A stretch of DNA of 64,000 nt from Adiantum capillus-veneris (GCA_014529385.2 CM043947.1:118771273-118835272), one strand, 5' to 3'. Counted from the first letter of the stretch, positions 33,901-43,421 are shown. A program made the numbers and translations. Notes: generated by a model from the letters alone, not told the origin.

Positions 33901-34025
33901 GAACAGGAGATGACCCCATGTATATGAATGACCTCGAGGATGATTCAGATTCAATCGAGACAATGGAGACTAGAACCAATACCACAAAGAAAACCGTAAC
34001 ATGGAACCAAATGAAAACCGAATAA
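30936..34025 (+). CDS. gag: Gag polyprotein of element 4
   Basis: 1029 residues from ATG 30936 to TAA 34025. The first 400 residues are low-complexity acidic and then Pro-rich. The capsid domain is at about 440-640 (LSLTLSGKDGDWYRTL, ...FISRLKHLNSRCP). Zinc knuckles follow: a defective CSICLGPH near 686, CX2CX4HX4C at 709-722 (CNACGRYGHQAKDC), and two CX2CX3HX4C at about 858 and 895 (CYECGGPHRAAEC, CNRCGIDHLIAQC). The C-terminus is basic, then acidic. Three or four knuckles is more than the usual one or two. It overlaps the protease ORF by 25 bp in a different frame, so expression of pol needs a frame change or re-initiation. Confidence 0.93.
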   Translation: MHLHSGRVLEHEHIEGASVHTDTHYPSTIGTRPSAGTQGSTTQDPKIAASDSSSDSEIMEAYPTQNTEREGHAPLEDPQPSTSMFSRFMETLGRATRSEPDANEAHERGGEVDSPITSHVDPTPPKSVHVDILPTSFQEGPVELPPSEVPSRVPLVTSKTTGSNIASTSQETINTSTLEGLFINNHWKYDLHTEVLTDLHSGHAYHVGWIEIVQSTSSATSIEDQQKMICNVIHGIIQSERQNRGVNILSTGPMKFLDTSKAQQPTLSQMETPLMSPMDPSYVISPGVSMQSEPSSDKFSFPNLAQPSIKENTVLTPGISLTENVPMTSTVSAVPLPSVVVPNMGPRPYVPLAPYAHMAPTPPIVPLVYAPRVPLPSPYPSGPMPDYVPYPASSTHMPRPVPVPLPHMIPRVPPPALPPHIGDLAAFAQTIGRSIAENMRHASDREPRSKAVQIAKLMQKFNGDEDARKHIELFEQVCDSLGERNELHKCNGLSLTLSGKDGDWYRTLRVDEKTIYPTLRRLFLKEYIREGVLWGVASQLQKAERKEGESLRDFISRLKHLNSRCPVNERFNNNQLLDRFIRGLRNEGIYNGLVIRGITTWEDVTANAIQLEDNLMIAGMRVSTDTRSTSSHAIEYEPMTAKPIANEPKVFETFLTELTKAIQESLQDNRPPQNSHMYPRREQQWCSICLGPHSTSERPTFRVKFNGTCNACGRYGHQAKDCLMIKRMMANRPPVAWTDAPRAPVLMPAPLVEQLPQHMVPRSQNVVQATPLPPPVLGPQPPHPRVAPMNQVGCEPSNAYADGCEEEIDTSIADTLEECSIYYMEDCWGQVKPVYQAAALASRGQNINTQARRPPLQCYECGGPHRAAECPIRLQKNAAQMQMNQGSTSAMPILTCNRCGIDHLIAQCPYNPNAPKITPLNLVKIASVTSPIPPVAPAYAITRSMLQGPGHILEERDTASVIQAKKKKTRRKRSQNTRNSKPSFKTNIGTGDDPMYMNDLEDDSDSIETMETRTNTTKKTVTWNQMKTE

Positions 34026-35278
34026 GAGAAAACCATAAAGAGCCTCTGAAAACACCACAAGTGTTTCCAAATCCAATCCAAGACCCCCAAGATAATAAAC
34101 CGCAGAGGCAAAAAGGGAAGAATCGTAAAAAGAAGATTGGGACGTACCCAAACCCAGTAGACGAGATTGAGCAGGTGAAACATCTAAGAGGTTTAGTGGA
34201 GGAGACTCAAGGGGAACTAGAACCAGAACCCATGCATGTCAAAATTCATGACAGAGTGTTTCCCACGCAAGTTCATCCACCCCACATGAACCATAGACCG
34301 TTAGCCATATCTAGTATCATCCAAGAAGGGAGTGAGAACGGGACATCAGAAAGTGAGCATACACCTTTCTTGTTGGAAAGGATGTTTAACGAAGGAATAC
34401 CCGATCCCATTGAGGAATATGAGATTCCATCCTCACGAGTTCCTAGTCAAGGACCTACACCCTGCAAAATGCCAATGAATGTTGCCAAACTAGTGGACTT
34501 CATGTCTTCTGAGGTCCGAACCACGATCATAGCAAAGTTGTATGGAGATCCTGAGTTATTCCTTGCACTTCAAGCATTCCTTAACGGAGAGCTACGAACG
34601 GGATTACCGCAGTTTGCGCAACCAAATAGGCCTGACTCCATTATTATTGATGAGGAAAATCATGTGCAATCACTTGACTTAGATGGACACGAGTCTGTGA
34701 TCGAGGTACCGATTAACGAATTAGGGCAGTATTTTGAAGGCGACGAGTCTAATGCGACCCTACCCATCACTACCAAGGGATTAACTATAAAGGGAATTCT
34801 TGATGGTGGTGCGGGAGTTAGCATCGTTACAAAAGATTGTTGGGAATCCATGGGAAAACCCCGCCTCAGTGTTACTAACATTGTGGTAAAGATGGCAAAT
34901 GGTACCATAGCCAAACCTATGGGGATGCTCAAGGATCTTAAGATCAAAGTTCTAGGACACAAGGTACGACATACGTTCATTGTAATGGATTTCTCTAAAC
35001 ACCTTATGTCATATGAAATGATTTTAGGACGATCATTCATGAGGGAAGCACAAATGGTTCACGATTGGTCTAAAAATCATGTCTATTTGCAATTCCAAGA
35101 CTCTGTCCTTAGAGTGGATTTGGTGACTGGTAAGGTACACCCCTTAGGGAGTAAAACCATTATTGATCATCGCTCTGACACCATAGTTCACTCGGCCCCA
35201 CTACAATATTGTTACACTTGTAAGAAGGATACAGACATTGGCCAAGATTCTCCTTACATGGATGTGTTACTGGTATGA
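34001..35278 (+). CDS. Protease ORF of element 4
   Basis: 425 residues, in the -1 frame relative to gag. The retropepsin active site is GILDGGAGVSIV near residue 267; D-G-G-A in place of D-T/S-G-A is normal for this branch of plant Ty3 elements. The second conserved loop is MILGRSFMREAQMVHDW near 340. The first 200 residues are a linker with no known domain. The stop TGA overlaps the next ATG (ATGA at 35275-35278), the classic arrangement for coupled termination and re-initiation. Confidence 0.88.
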   Translation: MEPNENRIRENHKEPLKTPQVFPNPIQDPQDNKPQRQKGKNRKKKIGTYPNPVDEIEQVKHLRGLVEETQGELEPEPMHVKIHDRVFPTQVHPPHMNHRPLAISSIIQEGSENGTSESEHTPFLLERMFNEGIPDPIEEYEIPSSRVPSQGPTPCKMPMNVAKLVDFMSSEVRTTIIAKLYGDPELFLALQAFLNGELRTGLPQFAQPNRPDSIIIDEENHVQSLDLDGHESVIEVPINELGQYFEGDESNATLPITTKGLTIKGILDGGAGVSIVTKDCWESMGKPRLSVTNIVVKMANGTIAKPMGMLKDLKIKVLGHKVRHTFIVMDFSKHLMSYEMILGRSFMREAQMVHDWSKNHVYLQFQDSVLRVDLVTGKVHPLGSKTIIDHRSDTIVHSAPLQYCYTCKKDTDIGQDSPYMDVLLV

Positions 35279-37632
35279 AGGAATCAGACAACGTAGACTG
35301 GGTACACCTAGCTGCAACCATAGATACCTGGGGAAATAGAGGAACCACTTGGGTCACACCAGAGGGGGAAGAGGTACCACAAATTGCACCTCTAAACATG
35401 ATAAGTGCCATACATGCATCTTCTAAGGGCAAGGCAATTGTGGACCAATCTGACAGTGACACCGATAGCTCAATAGAAGACTTTAACCAACACGACTCAG
35501 ACACTGACTTCCAGAGTGAAACGGATTCGGAATCTCATGAATTAAAGAGTGGAGCAAGTTCAGAGTCAAAACATTCGGAAGGACCGAGCACATCAACCCA
35601 TGATAGCTCCTCCGAGAGTGAAGAGGACACCAACGAGGACTCCTTTAGTGAGCCAGATCTAAATGCAAATCAAAAGCAGGTCTCAAATAAGAAAAAGAAA
35701 AACCTTAAGAGGCATCGATATCGAGCCAATGTACGTGCTAGGATAAAAAAGAAGAGATCCTCAGCAGAATGGCTCAGTTATATAGGAGCATGTGATGCTC
35801 ATCGAAAATTGGTAGACAATTGGGGTGAATATCTCCAAAATGTTATGTGGTGTAGACCACGACCCCATGACATAGCCCAATTAGAGATCATAGACAAGCC
35901 AAAGTTGATGAGCCGCACTGCAAGGAGGCGTCAAAACCAAGAGTTAGCTCGACAACACAAGAAAGCAGAAATGGAAGCACAAACCAAAGCACAACCAGAA
36001 TCCACAGACTTGCATCCTACACCAGAACATTTCAAATCTTACACCACAGGGGAAGCAAAGGTTGTGTACACAAAAGCCCAAAGAATACCTATCGATGGGA
36101 ATAATGGAATCTATGATGGTCCGACAATAGTTAAAGAAATAGAATTAGCCGACCCCGGTGAAGAATCAAAACCTGTTTTTATTGCCCAAGACCTCACAGA
36201 AGTTGAAGAGGCGGTCCTCAAAGAGCTTCTCAAGGAATTCAAGGACATATTTGCTTGGACATACCATGATATGAAAGGTGCTCCACCTTATGTGGTCCAA
36301 CATACAATCCCTATGATTAGCACTGCGAAGCCCGTACAACAAAGACCCTACCCGATGAATCCTAAGTACGCAAAGATCATTCAAGAAGAACTAGAAAAGC
36401 TTATCAAACGTGGGTTCATATATCCTATTGAACACTCTGAATGGGTGTCTCCAATAGTTATCGTGCCAAAAAAGAATGGGAAACTCAGGGTGTGCGTGGA
36501 CCTCAAAAAAGTTAATGCAGCTACTAGAAGAGACCATTACCCCCTACCATATTTCGAACATGTACTCGAAAGAGTTGCAGGCAAGGAAGCTTATAGCTTT
36601 CTAGATGGGTACTCAGGCTACAACCAAATCACGATAGCGCTAGAGGACCAAGCTAAAACTGCCTTCATCACGGAATTTGGCGTGTTTGCATTTCGTGTGA
36701 TGGCTTTTGGCTTAACAAATTCCCCTGCTACATTCCAACGATTAATAAACACTGCTTTTAAAGAATATTTGAGAGAGTTTTGTGAAGCTTTCTTAGACGA
36801 CCTTTGTGTTTACTCTTCTTGGAAAGAACATCTATCATGTTTGCGGAAGGTGTTTGAAAAGTGTAGGTTATATCGTATCTCATTGAACCCGTTCAAATGC
36901 CAATTTTGGGTCAAGCATGGAGTTATTTTAGGGCATATAGTATCCAAGAATGGTATCTCAACCGATGAGAGCAAAATTAAAGTGATTCTAGAGTTACCAC
37001 CACCAACCAATTACAAGGGAGTTCAAAGGTTCATGGGACACGTGGGTTATTATCGACGGTTTATTTTATTTTTCGCTGAGATAGCACGTTCTTTGTACAA
37101 GCTTCTCATTGAATTTAAATGGACTGAAGAGTGTGACCAGGCCTATGAACAATTGAAGAAAACACTAGCAAGTGCTCCGATTTTAAGGACACCTAACTGG
37201 GATGTCATTTTCCATGTGCATATTGATGCATCAAACTTTGCTATTGGGTGTGTTCTCACTCAACCAGGAGAACATAAATTGGACTATCCCATTAGCTTTG
37301 CAAGCCGTCAATTGAACGATGCTGAAAGGAACTACACCACTACAGAGCGAGAAGGTTTGGCAATGGTTTATGCAGTAAAGAAATTTCGCTACTACCTTCT
37401 GGCAAACAAGTTTGTATTTTATGTGGATCATCAAGCGTTACTGTATCTGGTAAACAAGCCATGCTCCACAGGAAGAATCACACGATGGTTGTTAATTCTT
37501 CTGGAGTTTGATTTCACGATTGTAGTGAGACCCGGTAAAAGGCACGTCATGGCTGATCATTTGTCTCGCATATCCAATGGTGAAGCCCCTACAGGATTGA
37601 TGATGAATTACCCGATACTTCCCTATTCATAG
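35275..37632 (+). CDS. Reverse transcriptase-RNase H of element 4
   Basis: 785 residues, again in the -1 frame relative to the preceding ORF. After a long acidic S/E/D-rich N-terminal spacer (1-220), the RT runs from about 330 to 590, with the catalytic Asp in FLDGYSGYNQI (about 441) and FLDDLCVYS (about 505). RNase H follows, with D in HIDASNF (about 648), E in EREGLAMV (about 691), D in VDHQALL (about 716) and D in MADHLSR (about 758); all are present. Near 37613 a single-base shift cuts off the RNase H-integrase linker, which continues in the next frame (DTSLFIVET before ATG 37641). This split could therefore be a recent mutation. Confidence 0.93.
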   Translation: MKESDNVDWVHLAATIDTWGNRGTTWVTPEGEEVPQIAPLNMISAIHASSKGKAIVDQSDSDTDSSIEDFNQHDSDTDFQSETDSESHELKSGASSESKHSEGPSTSTHDSSSESEEDTNEDSFSEPDLNANQKQVSNKKKKNLKRHRYRANVRARIKKKRSSAEWLSYIGACDAHRKLVDNWGEYLQNVMWCRPRPHDIAQLEIIDKPKLMSRTARRRQNQELARQHKKAEMEAQTKAQPESTDLHPTPEHFKSYTTGEAKVVYTKAQRIPIDGNNGIYDGPTIVKEIELADPGEESKPVFIAQDLTEVEEAVLKELLKEFKDIFAWTYHDMKGAPPYVVQHTIPMISTAKPVQQRPYPMNPKYAKIIQEELEKLIKRGFIYPIEHSEWVSPIVIVPKKNGKLRVCVDLKKVNAATRRDHYPLPYFEHVLERVAGKEAYSFLDGYSGYNQITIALEDQAKTAFITEFGVFAFRVMAFGLTNSPATFQRLINTAFKEYLREFCEAFLDDLCVYSSWKEHLSCLRKVFEKCRLYRISLNPFKCQFWVKHGVILGHIVSKNGISTDESKIKVILELPPPTNYKGVQRFMGHVGYYRRFILFFAEIARSLYKLLIEFKWTEECDQAYEQLKKTLASAPILRTPNWDVIFHVHIDASNFAIGCVLTQPGEHKLDYPISFASRQLNDAERNYTTTEREGLAMVYAVKKFRYYLLANKFVFYVDHQALLYLVNKPCSTGRITRWLLILLEFDFTIVVRPGKRHVMADHLSRISNGEAPTGLMMNYPILPYS

Positions 37633-37640
37633 TTGAGACT

Positions 37641-39461
37641 ATGCCTGAATGGAGTGAGAACATTGTTAACTTTTTAGTTAATGGTTTTCCACCCAAGGAA
37701 CTTCGTAAGGATATCGCTCGAAGGCTAGTAAAAGAATGTGAACCCTATTGTTTGATTGCCGGAACTCTGTATAGATTAGGCAAGGATGATATTCTTAGGC
37801 GTTGTGCCCGCGAGGATGAATATTTGTATATCTTGCAAGAAGCACATATGGGCATAGCAGGAGGACATTTTTCAAGAGACCTGACTGCTAGAAAGGTGCT
37901 GCAATCAGGCTATTGGTGGCCAACTTTATTTAAGGATGCATCACTTTTTACAAAAGGGTGTGATAAGTGCCAACGTTACAAGACCACACAGCGCAAAGAC
38001 AGAATGCCCTTACATCCTATTAAAGTAACCCAACCATTTGAAAAATGGGGCTTAGACTTTGTAGGTCCAATTAGTCCCGCAGCTCGCAACACTCAATCTC
38101 GATATATTCTAGTTGCTACGGACTATGTAACAAAGTGGGCTGAAGCTAAGGCTTCACAAAAAGCTGACGCGAGGACAACAGCTAAGTTTCTTTTTGAGAA
38201 CATTATCACAAGATTTAGTTGCCCTTTTGAAATTGTTAGTGATAATGGTACCCATTTTATAAATGAGGTAATAAGAGAGCTTACCACGACCTTAATGATA
38301 TTCCACCATAAGTCTACACCTTATTACCCGCAAGCTAATGGACAAGCCGAGAGCACCAACAAGACTCTAATCTCTATTTTAACCAAGATGGTAGAAGCTC
38401 ATCGCACTGATTGGGATTTGAAGTTGACATCTGCTCTATGGGCTTATCGTACTGCTTATAAAGTGGCTATTAATTGTACGCCATTCAAAATGGTATACGG
38501 CCAAGAAGCGGTTATGCCTTGGGAGTTTGTCATTCCTAGTCTTGGGGTAGCTTCGCAAGAAGGATGGAATGGTAACCCCTTAACCGAGCGTTTGTATATC
38601 TTAGAAAAACTAGACGAAGAGAGACAGTTGGCTGTGCAAAATGCTCTTGTGGAAAAGGATAGGAGAAAGAAGTTGTTTGATCCCCATGTGAAGGACAAGG
38701 ACATCAAAGTTGGTGATAAAGTCCTTATGTATGGAGTACGTAAAGAGGAGAAAAAGTTGAAATATACTGGTAAAGGACCATATAGAGTATGTGAAATTAC
38801 CCCACAAGGTACCCTTCGTGTGGAAACTCTTGATGGAGTTGAAACCATTGGATTCCTCAATGGGAGTAAATTCAAAAGATATTATGATCCTTTAAGCCAA
38901 GAAGAACTACGGGCCATTCATCAAAAGAAGGCCGCCAAAGCACAAACCGAGTTAAACAAAATACAAGCTCAAGCTGAGGCTAAGGAGCGACAACAACGTA
39001 TAAGACAAAAACGAGAGGCTAACCTTGGAGTCACAAATGCATTCCACGTGGAAATCGAAGAGGATGGGTTGGACTCTGACACACCTCTACGATACCCTAT
39101 TGAGTTAAATAGTGCCTATGGAAAAGTGCTATATAACGCCTTATTGGACACGGGTGCTAAATATAATCTGCTATCCTATGGGGTGTGGTGTCAGTTAGGG
39201 AAGCCACCTCTATCTGAGAGTATTATCCAAGTCAAGGGTGTCAACAAGAAAAAAACTACGGTTTTTGGAATCTGGCACACTTCTGTCAGTTATGACAATG
39301 GAATTGTAGCTCAAGACTTTTTGGTCATGCCTACTGGAACTATGGAGGGTAATATAAACCTAGGCCGCACATGGATGATAGCCACCAAATGCACTATTGA
39401 TTGGGGGACTGGGGTGTTACAACGCAAAAACCAACTCTTAGCCCTACCACTCAAGCCATAG
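37641..39461 (+). CDS. Integrase with a C-terminal second retropepsin-like domain
   Basis: 606 residues. The zinc finger has H69, H76, C107, C110. The catalytic core has D139 (GLDFVGPI), D201 (IVSDNGTHF) and E237 (ANGQAESTNK). The C-terminal beta domain lies at about 345-415 (KVGDKVLMYG, GKGPYRVCEI). A K/E/Q/A helix (420-465) connects to an unusual domain: ALLDTGAKYNLLSYGVW at 500-516 and a second half with LGRTWMIATKCTIDW (574-588). D-T-G-A followed by a hydrophobic strand is the active-site pattern of a retropepsin. An ordinary DGGA protease already exists upstream, so the element codes two protease-like domains. A degenerate homologue is present in element 3 (46754-47521). Confidence 0.88.
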   Translation: MPEWSENIVNFLVNGFPPKELRKDIARRLVKECEPYCLIAGTLYRLGKDDILRRCAREDEYLYILQEAHMGIAGGHFSRDLTARKVLQSGYWWPTLFKDASLFTKGCDKCQRYKTTQRKDRMPLHPIKVTQPFEKWGLDFVGPISPAARNTQSRYILVATDYVTKWAEAKASQKADARTTAKFLFENIITRFSCPFEIVSDNGTHFINEVIRELTTTLMIFHHKSTPYYPQANGQAESTNKTLISILTKMVEAHRTDWDLKLTSALWAYRTAYKVAINCTPFKMVYGQEAVMPWEFVIPSLGVASQEGWNGNPLTERLYILEKLDEERQLAVQNALVEKDRRKKLFDPHVKDKDIKVGDKVLMYGVRKEEKKLKYTGKGPYRVCEITPQGTLRVETLDGVETIGFLNGSKFKRYYDPLSQEELRAIHQKKAAKAQTELNKIQAQAEAKERQQRIRQKREANLGVTNAFHVEIEEDGLDSDTPLRYPIELNSAYGKVLYNALLDTGAKYNLLSYGVWCQLGKPPLSESIIQVKGVNKKKTTVFGIWHTSVSYDNGIVAQDFLVMPTGTMEGNINLGRTWMIATKCTIDWGTGVLQRKNQLLALPLKP

Positions 39462-39472
39462 TCCTTTAGATA

Positions 39473-40268
39473 TTGCCTAAGGAAATAAAACCCAAGACAT
39501 TGCATGTCCAGGAGGTTGAACCATACGTCCCCATAGCCCAACTCTCTAGAGCTTCAACTGATGTAGTTGAAAGAAAGCTTGAGACACACAAGAACCATCC
39601 TAATATAACAGAGAAAACATACAAGTGGGTCCCTAAAGCCTCTGTAGTGAGCATGGTTGATGCAAAAAAACGGAAACCTCGTAAGAACCGTCCCACTCAC
39701 TCCAAGAAATGTAAAGAAACGTTGCGTTGGATTCCTAAACGACTATTGGAAGCCCAAGGATACTATGAAGGAAATGATCAAATCTGGGTGCCCAAACGTA
39801 AAGTGTACTCTTACCTGTCACCTGTCACCTGGCCCATGTAAACCCAATCCTGTGGCTCCAAAACAAATTGAAAATCGCGGAAAGGAAAAAATCATGGAAA
39901 TTTACACACCCGCTCTAGAGCTAGTTTGGGTACCAAAGAAAGAACGATTTGTTCCACCTAGCTCAGGAACAGGGAAATCAAATGAAGCTTCTTGCTCTTC
40001 ATGTAGTTCCTATACGCAAATAGAAGCTTTGACACAACCTCCACCTACTACTGTACACATCCATACAAGCACGAAAGAGTTTGCACCTCCCGGTGTAAGT
40101 TCACCACCTACAACAACGTTGCAAATAAAATCATGGGAGAGTACCTTACCACCCTTGCAACTAGATGAAACGCATAGGGCGGTCGAAAACTATTGGTTAA
40201 AACCTTCACCCATAACAACTTGGAACAATTGGTTTCAAAAGGTGACGACCTCATTCCAAAAGGTATGA
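39473..40268 (+). pseudogene. W-[VI]-P-K repeat protein in the env position
   Basis: It follows integrase after 11 bp, where some retroelements carry an envelope gene, but it has no signal peptide or membrane segment. The first frame (39473-39841) contains KWVPK and the unit RWIPKRLLEAQGYYEGN plus DQIWVPK. A direct duplication (CACCTGT, about 39818-39831) shifts the frame; the second frame (to 40268) continues with VWVPK and a Pro/Thr-rich tail. The unit is also found four or five times in element 3. The function is unknown; conservation of the W/P/K pattern between two elements suggests selection at some time. Confidence 0.7.
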
Positions 40269-40368
40269 TCTACCCAAGGAAGGGGGGAGTGTTTGCTAAC
40301 ATCAATCATTCACTCGCTCCCCTCTCAACCTTCCTCCCTGACCTCTCAATTCCAATATTAGGGAATGT

Positions 40369-40378
40369 ATATATATAG
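40369..40378 (+). promoter_or_regulatory. Possible internal TATA box
   Basis: GTATATATATAG about 170 bp before the small ORF at 40548, followed by an A-rich leader. It could drive a separate transcript for the 3' ORF. It is found by pattern only. Confidence 0.4.
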
Positions 40379-40547
40379 CCTTATACTCACAAAAAAAAAA
40401 ATAGTAAAGAGCAAGAGCGACTAGCAACGAGAGAGTACCCTATCAGATCTTACATATAAGTCCAAATTCACTGTGTCAATTCAAGAAACACACAAAAACA
40501 ACTCTTATGTTTTAAAGGCCTAACCAAATCTATCTGTCTTGTCAGAA

Positions 40548-40970
40548 ATGGCTACTTCACCAGAGGCATGCACTTCTATTTTTGATGAAAGGTACCCTTT
40601 GTCTTTTCCTCAAGTGTTCTACGTATGCTACCCTATACTTTCTTGCGAATGGGATTTGATAGAGAGCCTTGCATGTGAGAGAAATTTTGAGGAGTTAGAA
40701 TGGCTGATACGTCTATGGCTAACTAGTGATCCCTACCCAGTAGCGAATGTGTCTCCAATGGCACATGCTTATTCTTTTGCACAAGATGAGTATCCACGCA
40801 TCGCGAGGTTCTTGATGAGCATGCTTGCACAAGAGGATGATGAAGAGGAACTAATAGAGACCGAGGAAGACTATGGCCTCACGGACAACGATTTTATTTA
40901 TCTAGATGATGAGGATAGAGGCCTAGCCTTAGGGTGGCCACCCGGTTTATATAATATCCTCTTTCCTTGA
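40548..40970 (+). CDS. Small acidic ORF in the 3' region of element 4
   Basis: 140 codons from ATG 40548 (context AGAAATGGC) to TGA 40970. The protein has aromatic-rich segments (YPLSFPQVFYVCYP, CEWDLIE) and a strongly acidic C-terminal part (EDDEEELIETEED). I recognise no family, and no membrane segment is convincing. Its position between a TATA-like sequence and about 1.2 kb of non-coding DNA before the 3' LTR suggests an independently expressed accessory gene, but this is inference. I saw no counterpart in element 3. Confidence 0.5.
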   Translation: MATSPEACTSIFDERYPLSFPQVFYVCYPILSCEWDLIESLACERNFEELEWLIRLWLTSDPYPVANVSPMAHAYSFAQDEYPRIARFLMSMLAQEDDEEELIETEEDYGLTDNDFIYLDDEDRGLALGWPPGLYNILFP

Positions 40971-42205
40971 TTCTAAAAGGGGTGACAGATAGGTAGGTTA
41001 GGGGTCTAGATTGTGTTTTGAGTTTGTTTTTTAGGAGTTTTAATTTTTCACACTGACATGCCTCCTAGAGGTATAGTGCCTGTTTTTGGATGTGTTAGGT
41101 AGGACTTATATGGATCCATCCACATGGCTGAGGACATCTGCTTCAACGAAATGAGCCACTCCATACCTCCAGGTGTACTACTTTCCATGATTCATGTTGG
41201 TGGATATGTGTAATTGCTAATAATGATTTTTCATTCTTTGTTTGAGTGCAATAGTTATGATTGTTATCTGCCATTATAGATGTATAAATTTGTCTTTGCT
41301 TAAGTTGATTGAACTCCAGTTTAATCTTATGGATGAGCCTGGAGATTAGGAGACCGTGACTTTAGGTTAACTCATTTACTTGACCACTAGGCCTAGCTAT
41401 GAAAATTATCCGAGTATTTGAGACCTTAGGAATGTTTTAGGCAGAGAAAGGCTTGCTCACTTAAACAACAAAAAACACTAGTGCGAATACCAAGGAAATG
41501 GAAGCAAAAAATAAATTAAAAAAATAAAAAAACAACATAAGTGCCACAAATGAAAAATCTTACGCTGGAAGAGAAATCCTGGCTGGAATTGGTACTTCAC
41601 TCACATGTATTGTCTATGGTACTAGAGCCCTAGAGGTTCCCAGTGTGGGCGCTTTTCCTTGAGAAGCAAAAAACCCCGGACATACAAAATAAGCACACAC
41701 GTCACATGATTGTGACCCAAAGTAAAAAAGTAGTAAAAAAAATAATATAAAAAAAAATAAAAAAATTTAAAAGACGTCCATTGAGCTTACAGTTAACATT
41801 TCAAGCTTTTGTTTGCAGTTGTGAGAGCGAGTTGGCTAATCAAAGCTGAAAAGCATAATTAGGGAATCTTGCATTTAGATAATCTTCTTAGCTTAGCTAG
41901 TACTAGAGTAGTTGTTTTAACCTTAGTCATAGCTAACTAATTGATAGACTCACCCATAAGCTCAAAACTCTTGATTAATTAATTTACTCAAAGTGCAATT
42001 TATTTGTCCTTAATGGCAGTCTAACATTTCATAAATCTTGCATTTACTCATTTCCACATGTACTTTACATTCCCCTCATGATTTATGGCAATATAATTCC
42101 GCTTGCTAAAACAGTGACTTTGCCTTGCAGATTCAAATCTAGATGCTCTACAACATGGACATACCAAGCTTCAACTCAATAGCTTCCGAGGACGGAATCT
42201 ACATC
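40971..42205 (+). other. 3' untranslated region of element 4
   Basis: About 1.2 kb without a supported gene: AT-rich, with A-rich stretches at 41500-41535 and 41735-41770. It ends at the polypurine tract. Confidence 0.6.
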
Positions 42206-42219
42206 AGGAAGGGGGGCAA
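42206..42219 (+). other. Polypurine tract of element 4
   Basis: CAGGAAGGGGGGCAA immediately before the 3' LTR, a strong purine run for plus-strand priming. Confidence 0.88.
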
Positions 42220-42781
42220 TGTTAACCCTCGTGGCTCACGGACACCCTATCACCTACGACGGACACCGTAACCGTATTATTTATTTAAGTAGAGTCAGGC
42301 ACCGGGCTTGTCGGTCCAATAGGAAAAGGTAGAGTGATCGCCGATGAGAGGCGCACTCTAACACGAACATGCTAGGGTTAGTTGGCTAAGCATGGGCGCC
42401 CAAGTGTGAATGGGGTGAGCTCACATAAAAGCCAATTAAACCTAAAATTGAGTCATTCTCTCATTGTGCAATAGAAGCTGCTCTTGCTCCATCTCCACCT
42501 TCTCCTTCACCATCTCCTTGTGTGTGTGCGTGTGAGAGAGAGATAGAGAGTGTGAGAGTGTGTGTGCGATCGAGCGTTGCGGCGGCACGACAGCGGCGAG
42601 GCGGTTGAGCACGGTGTAGCGGCGTCTCCCTCTTCTTCGCGGCGCGGGAATCCTTCATTCGCAACTACGCAGGAAGGTGAGTGACACACCGTTCTTCCTT
42701 GTGAGCTTGTCTGTTGTATGACTGTGTGCTAGGAGCCTTTGTGGCTCGCACACAGCGCGTAGCAAGTCCCTAGCCTTGACA
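42220..42781 (+). repeat. 3' LTR of element 4
   Basis: 562 bp, differing from the 5' LTR by about a dozen base changes and a shorter GT/GA microsatellite. It is followed by the target duplication CCCAT. Confidence 0.95.
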
Positions 42782-42786
42782 CCCAT

Positions 42787-43421
42787 GATTGTGGCATCAT
42801 GGTTTTCTAGAATTTCTAGTATATGATGTTGATATCCTTTTGAATCTCAATAAACAAGTGAAAGTATATAGAATCCTCTCTCATGCGCAAAAACGTGATC
42901 TGTGTCGTCGCTTATGCACCTCGGCTATATCCTTGCATATTTCAATAAAAATCACGTGCATTGTGTATGGAAATTGATGGATTCTAGATGAGTGCTTTGA
43001 AGTTCTTTGAGGAATCACCATGACAATTTTGGTGGTTTTGCGTAATTTTTTTCCCCAATCCCCAAAAAAAATAGCTTTCTATAGGCAAAAATACGTCAAA
43101 ATAACTCAAAAATTGGTCCAAATTGGTCCAAATTGACCAATTTTTGACACATCAGCTCACATGTTAAGAAAGAAAAAAGGGGGGGCTTCTTGCTAAAGTA
43201 AAAAAACAGAGAATTCATTACTCTAAGGGAGGGAGCCAAGAGGGATTCATGGTGGTGTCTGAGTGTGCAGTCCCGTGCCCATTTGTCACGTTGTTTCTCT
43301 TATTCCCCACCTTTGAAGAGTGAATTACACCTTTCTCTTGTTAACTTGATGTTTAGACATCATCTTTGGTGATTTTTGTTTGATATTTTGTCCATGTTTA
43401 TGGTGTTTTGGTGAAGAAGAT
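42787..43421. other. Flanking DNA between elements 4 and 3
   Basis: No gene is recognised. It is continuous with 29042-29365 on the left and 54556 onward on the right if the two insertions are removed. It contains a tandem TTGGTCCAAA repeat (about 43112-43132). Confidence 0.5.

Larger units (their letters stand above)
29366..42781 (+). mobile_element. Near-intact Ty3/gypsy element with an extra 3' module (element 4)
   Basis: 13.4 kb, LTR to LTR, with the target duplication CCCAT (29361-29365 and 42782-42786). The order is LTR, Asp-type primer site, gag, protease, RT-RNase H, integrase, second protease-like domain, W-x-P-K repeat ORF, small acidic ORF, polypurine tract, LTR. The absence of a chromodomain, the primer site and the DGGA protease place it in the non-chromovirus (Tat/Athila-like) half of plant Ty3 elements. 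The LTRs differ by roughly a dozen substitutions plus a small microsatellite indel by eye, so insertion is fairly recent. All catalytic residues of RT, RNase H and integrase are present. Confidence 0.95.

Noticed and set aside
34001-34025. Programmed -1 slippery heptamer in the gag-protease overlap
   Set aside because: No X-XXY-YYZ heptamer occurs in the gag frame within the overlap.
39473-40268. Envelope gene in the post-integrase position
   Set aside because: No signal peptide, membrane segment, cleavage site or Cys pattern; the product is a soluble-looking repeat protein.
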